DNA of 7,071 nucleotides from positions 1 to 7,071 of the forward strand of contig JAFACJ010000340.1 of NCBI GenBank assembly GCA_023425615.1, read 5' to 3'. A model generated the notes under the pieces. That model had not been told where the DNA came from, did no database searches, and worked only from the letters and a program-made list of their open reading frames with translations. Shown here piece by piece: positions 5,387 through 7,071 of the stretch. The stretch is from Actinomycetes bacterium. GTDB taxonomy: Bacteria > Actinomycetota > Actinomycetes > Streptosporangiales > Streptosporangiaceae. Numbering within the stretch: position 1 is the stretch's first letter; every line of letters begins with the position of its first letter. The position numbers and the translations under genes were made by a program.

Positions 5387-7037
5387 GGCACGGACCGGCG
5401 GCGGGGCATCCAGTCTGCTGCGCTCGGGGGCTCTCATGGCCCTGGGCACCATCGCCTCTCGGATCACCGGGTTCGTCCGCAGCGCCGTGATCATCATCGC
5501 GCTGGGGAACGGGATCCTCGGCTCGATCTACAACCTCGCCAACACCATCCCCAACATCATCTACGACCTGCTGTTCGGCGGCATCCTCACCTCGGTCATC
5601 GTGCCGCTGATCGTCCAGGCCAAGAAGCGGGACCCGGAGTACGGGCGCAGGTACGAGCAGCGCTTCTTCACCATCGCCCTGCTCGGGCTCGGCGTCATCA
5701 CCGCGGTCGCGGTGCTGGCCGCCCCCCTGATCATGCGCGCCTACGGCGGCGCCGACCTGCGCGGCGACGATCTGCGGCTGGCCGTCCTGTTCGCGATGTT
5801 CTTCCTGCCGCAGATCTTCTTCTACGGCGTCGGCGCCTTCGCCGGGGCGATCCTCAACACCCGCGACTCCTTCGCCGCGCCCATGTGGGCGCCGGTCCTC
5901 AACAACGTCGTCGTCATCGGCGTCGGCATCGCCTTCCTGCTCATCCAGGGCGGCGGCAAGCCCACCGCCGCCAACCTCACCGACGCCGAGTTCCTGCTGC
6001 TGGCCGTCGGCACCACCGGCGGCATCGCCCTGCAGACCATCGTGCTGTGGCCCGCCCTGCGCCGCTCCGGGTTCCGCTGGCGGCCCCGCATGGACTTCCA
6101 GAAGGGCGAGCTGGGCCAGGTGGGCCGCACCGCCGGCTGGACGCTCTGCTACGTCCTCCTCCTCCAGGTCGGCTTCCTGATCACCACCCGGCTCAGCAAC
6201 AGCGCCGGCTTCAGGGGCGTCGAGGAGGGCCTCGGCGGCGCCTACGGCTACGCCTCCTACGCCACCGCCTACCAGTTCTTCCAGCTCCCGTACGCGATCG
6301 TCGCCGTCTCGGTCATCACCGCGCTGCTGCCCCGGATGAGCGCGCACGCCGTGGAAGGCGCCACCGACCTCGTCCGCGACGACTTCTCCTCCGGCCTGCG
6401 CCTGTCGTCCGTGCTGATCATCCCCGGCGCGGCGTTCATGCTCGCGCTCGCGCCCGACATCGTGACGGCCCTGTTCGCCCACGGGAACACCAGCGTCGCC
6501 GACGCCGCGATCATCGGGCGGATCATGCAGATGCTGGCCATCGCGCTGATCCCGTTCTCCGTCTACCAGCTCATGCTGCGCGTCTTCTACGCCTACCGCG
6601 ACACCAGGACGCCCGCGCTCGTCGCCGTCGCGACCGTCGCCACCAACATCGGCACCGCGCTGCTGGCCTACGAGGTCCTGCCTACCGAGGACATCGTCGT
6701 CGGCATCGCCGCCGCCTTCCTGATCACCAACGTGGTCGGCGTCGTCATCTGCGGGATCATCCTGCGCCGCCGCCTCGGCCGAATCGACGCTGGCCGAATC
6801 ATCGCCTCTCATGTCAAGATGCTGGCTGCCGCGGGTCCGCTCGCGGCGTTCGCGCTCGGTTGCCATGTGGCGCTGGAGAAGTGGGCCGGAACCGGACTCA
6901 TGCCCTCTCTGGCGGCACTCGCGCTCGGCGGGCTCGGAGGTGGCATCCTGTACGTCGCCGCCGCCCGCGTCCTCCGCATCCCGGAGGTGGAGACGATGCT
7001 GAGAACGCTCAGCGCTCGGATCCCCGGTCTGCGCTAG
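5367..7037 (+). CDS. murJ: Lipid II flippase MurJ (MviN family)
   Basis: This inner-membrane protein moves undecaprenyl-linked lipid II from the cytosolic to the outer face for peptidoglycan synthesis. It has 556 residues, and its hydrophobic stretches fit the roughly 14-helix MOP-superfamily fold. MurJ signatures are SRITGFVR (31-38), NTIPNIIYDLLFGG (59-72), AGAILNTRDSFAAPMWAPVLNN (from 159), QLPYAIVAVSVITALLPRMS (306-325) and RVFYAYRDTRTP (405-416). Arg32 and Arg38 align with the essential Arg18 and Arg24 of E. coli MurJ, but by eye the positions of E. coli Asp39, Arg52 and Arg270 are occupied by Ser53, Tyr66/Asp67 and Gln303. The protein ends soon after the last helices, so it lacks the C-terminal pseudokinase found in mycobacterial MviN. 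The ATG at 5367 has a very strong AAGGAGGAGG upstream and overlaps the DUF6049 gene, so the two are almost certainly one operon. Confidence 0.95.
   Translation: MTEQRSEARTGGGASSLLRSGALMALGTIASRITGFVRSAVIIIALGNGILGSIYNLANTIPNIIYDLLFGGILTSVIVPLIVQAKKRDPEYGRRYEQRFFTIALLGLGVITAVAVLAAPLIMRAYGGADLRGDDLRLAVLFAMFFLPQIFFYGVGAFAGAILNTRDSFAAPMWAPVLNNVVVIGVGIAFLLIQGGGKPTAANLTDAEFLLLAVGTTGGIALQTIVLWPALRRSGFRWRPRMDFQKGELGQVGRTAGWTLCYVLLLQVGFLITTRLSNSAGFRGVEEGLGGAYGYASYATAYQFFQLPYAIVAVSVITALLPRMSAHAVEGATDLVRDDFSSGLRLSSVLIIPGAAFMLALAPDIVTALFAHGNTSVADAAIIGRIMQMLAIALIPFSVYQLMLRVFYAYRDTRTPALVAVATVATNIGTALLAYEVLPTEDIVVGIAAAFLITNVVGVVICGIILRRRLGRIDAGRIIASHVKMLAAAGPLAAFALGCHVALEKWAGTGLMPSLAALALGGLGGGILYVAAARVLRIPEVETMLRTLSARIPGLR
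6998..7013 (+). other. Perfect six-pair hairpin in the 3' end of murJ
   Basis: GCTGAG-AACG-CTCAGC forms a six-pair stem with a four-base loop, 22 bases before the murJ stop codon. No T tract follows, so it does not look like an intrinsic terminator. It might affect mRNA stability or be accidental. Confidence 0.3.
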
Positions 7038-7052
7038 TCCCCCATTCCCTAC

Positions 7053-7058
7053 TACGAT
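7053..7058 (+). promoter_or_regulatory. Possible -10 box for the gene after murJ
   Basis: TACGAT lies ten bases before the ATG at 7069, within ACTACGAT, the same eight bases found at the DUF6049 promoter (3162-3169). No convincing -35 is visible 16-18 bases upstream. Confidence 0.35.
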
Positions 7059-7071
7059 GTCAGGCACCATG
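7057..7071 (+). CDS. First codons of a gene downstream of murJ, partial
   Basis: The window ends on an ATG (7069-7071). A second in-frame ATG at 7057 gives MSGTM, so the start could be either; CAGG at 7061-7064 slightly favours 7069. Nothing can be said from the protein. In related actinobacteria the gene after murJ is often a kinase-like protein or the sigma factor SigM, so this is only a guess from context. Confidence 0.3.

Noticed and set aside
3350..5497. A 715-codon minus-strand frame opposite the DUF6049 gene
   Set aside because: It has biased composition and no motifs, and the plus-strand gene has a signal peptide, a membrane anchor and a good ribosome site.
5304..7070. A 588-codon open frame on the minus strand opposite murJ
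   Set aside because: Its product is a low-complexity run of Asp, Gly, Glu, Gln and Arg, typical of the antisense frame of a GC-rich gene. murJ is unmistakable on the other strand.
1..7071. Transposons, prophage, CRISPR arrays, tRNA or rRNA genes
   Set aside because: All long stretches are explained by housekeeping genes, and no such features were recognised in the gaps on either strand.

Overview
This window comes from the chromosome of a high-GC actinomycete. GC content is high, GTG starts are common, long shadow ORFs run antisense to every real gene, and the block cca (divergent) / DUF6049 gene / murJ is a conserved actinobacterial neighbourhood, matching Rv3907c-Rv3909-Rv3910 of M. tuberculosis. 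A Streptosporangiales-type genus would fit, but the sequence alone does not prove it.

Layout. Positions 1-141 (minus) hold the first 47 codons of a secreted protein that runs off the left edge. Positions 142-321 are an AT-richer divergent control region with a palindrome, paired short repeats and a possible biotin-regulator site. Positions 322-1590 (plus) are bioA, the PLP enzyme of biotin synthesis. Positions 1587-3029 (minus) are cca, the CCA-adding tRNA nucleotidyltransferase. bioA and cca converge and share a CTAG that carries both stop codons. Positions 3030-3202 are a second divergent control region with a 21-bp tandem repeat, a good -10 box and a nine-codon, probably leaderless mini-ORF that runs into the next start by a GTGA overlap. 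Positions 3203-5386 (plus) encode a secreted, C-terminally membrane-anchored DUF6049 protein. It overlaps by 20 bp with murJ (5367-7037, plus), the lipid II flippase. A promoter-like box and the first codon or codons of a further plus-strand gene close the window.

Working together. The DUF6049 protein and MurJ form an overlapping, probably translationally coupled pair at the cell envelope: MurJ moves lipid II outward, and the DUF6049 protein sits with a large extracytoplasmic domain on the outer face, so it is a candidate partner. cca supports translation and bioA cofactor supply; neither is functionally tied to the pair. I found no mobile element, CRISPR array, RNA gene or clear terminator. 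The most interesting points are the regulatory architecture upstream of the DUF6049 gene, the unknown role of DUF6049, and the replaced lipid II-binding residues in MurJ. I see no wholly new multi-gene system.
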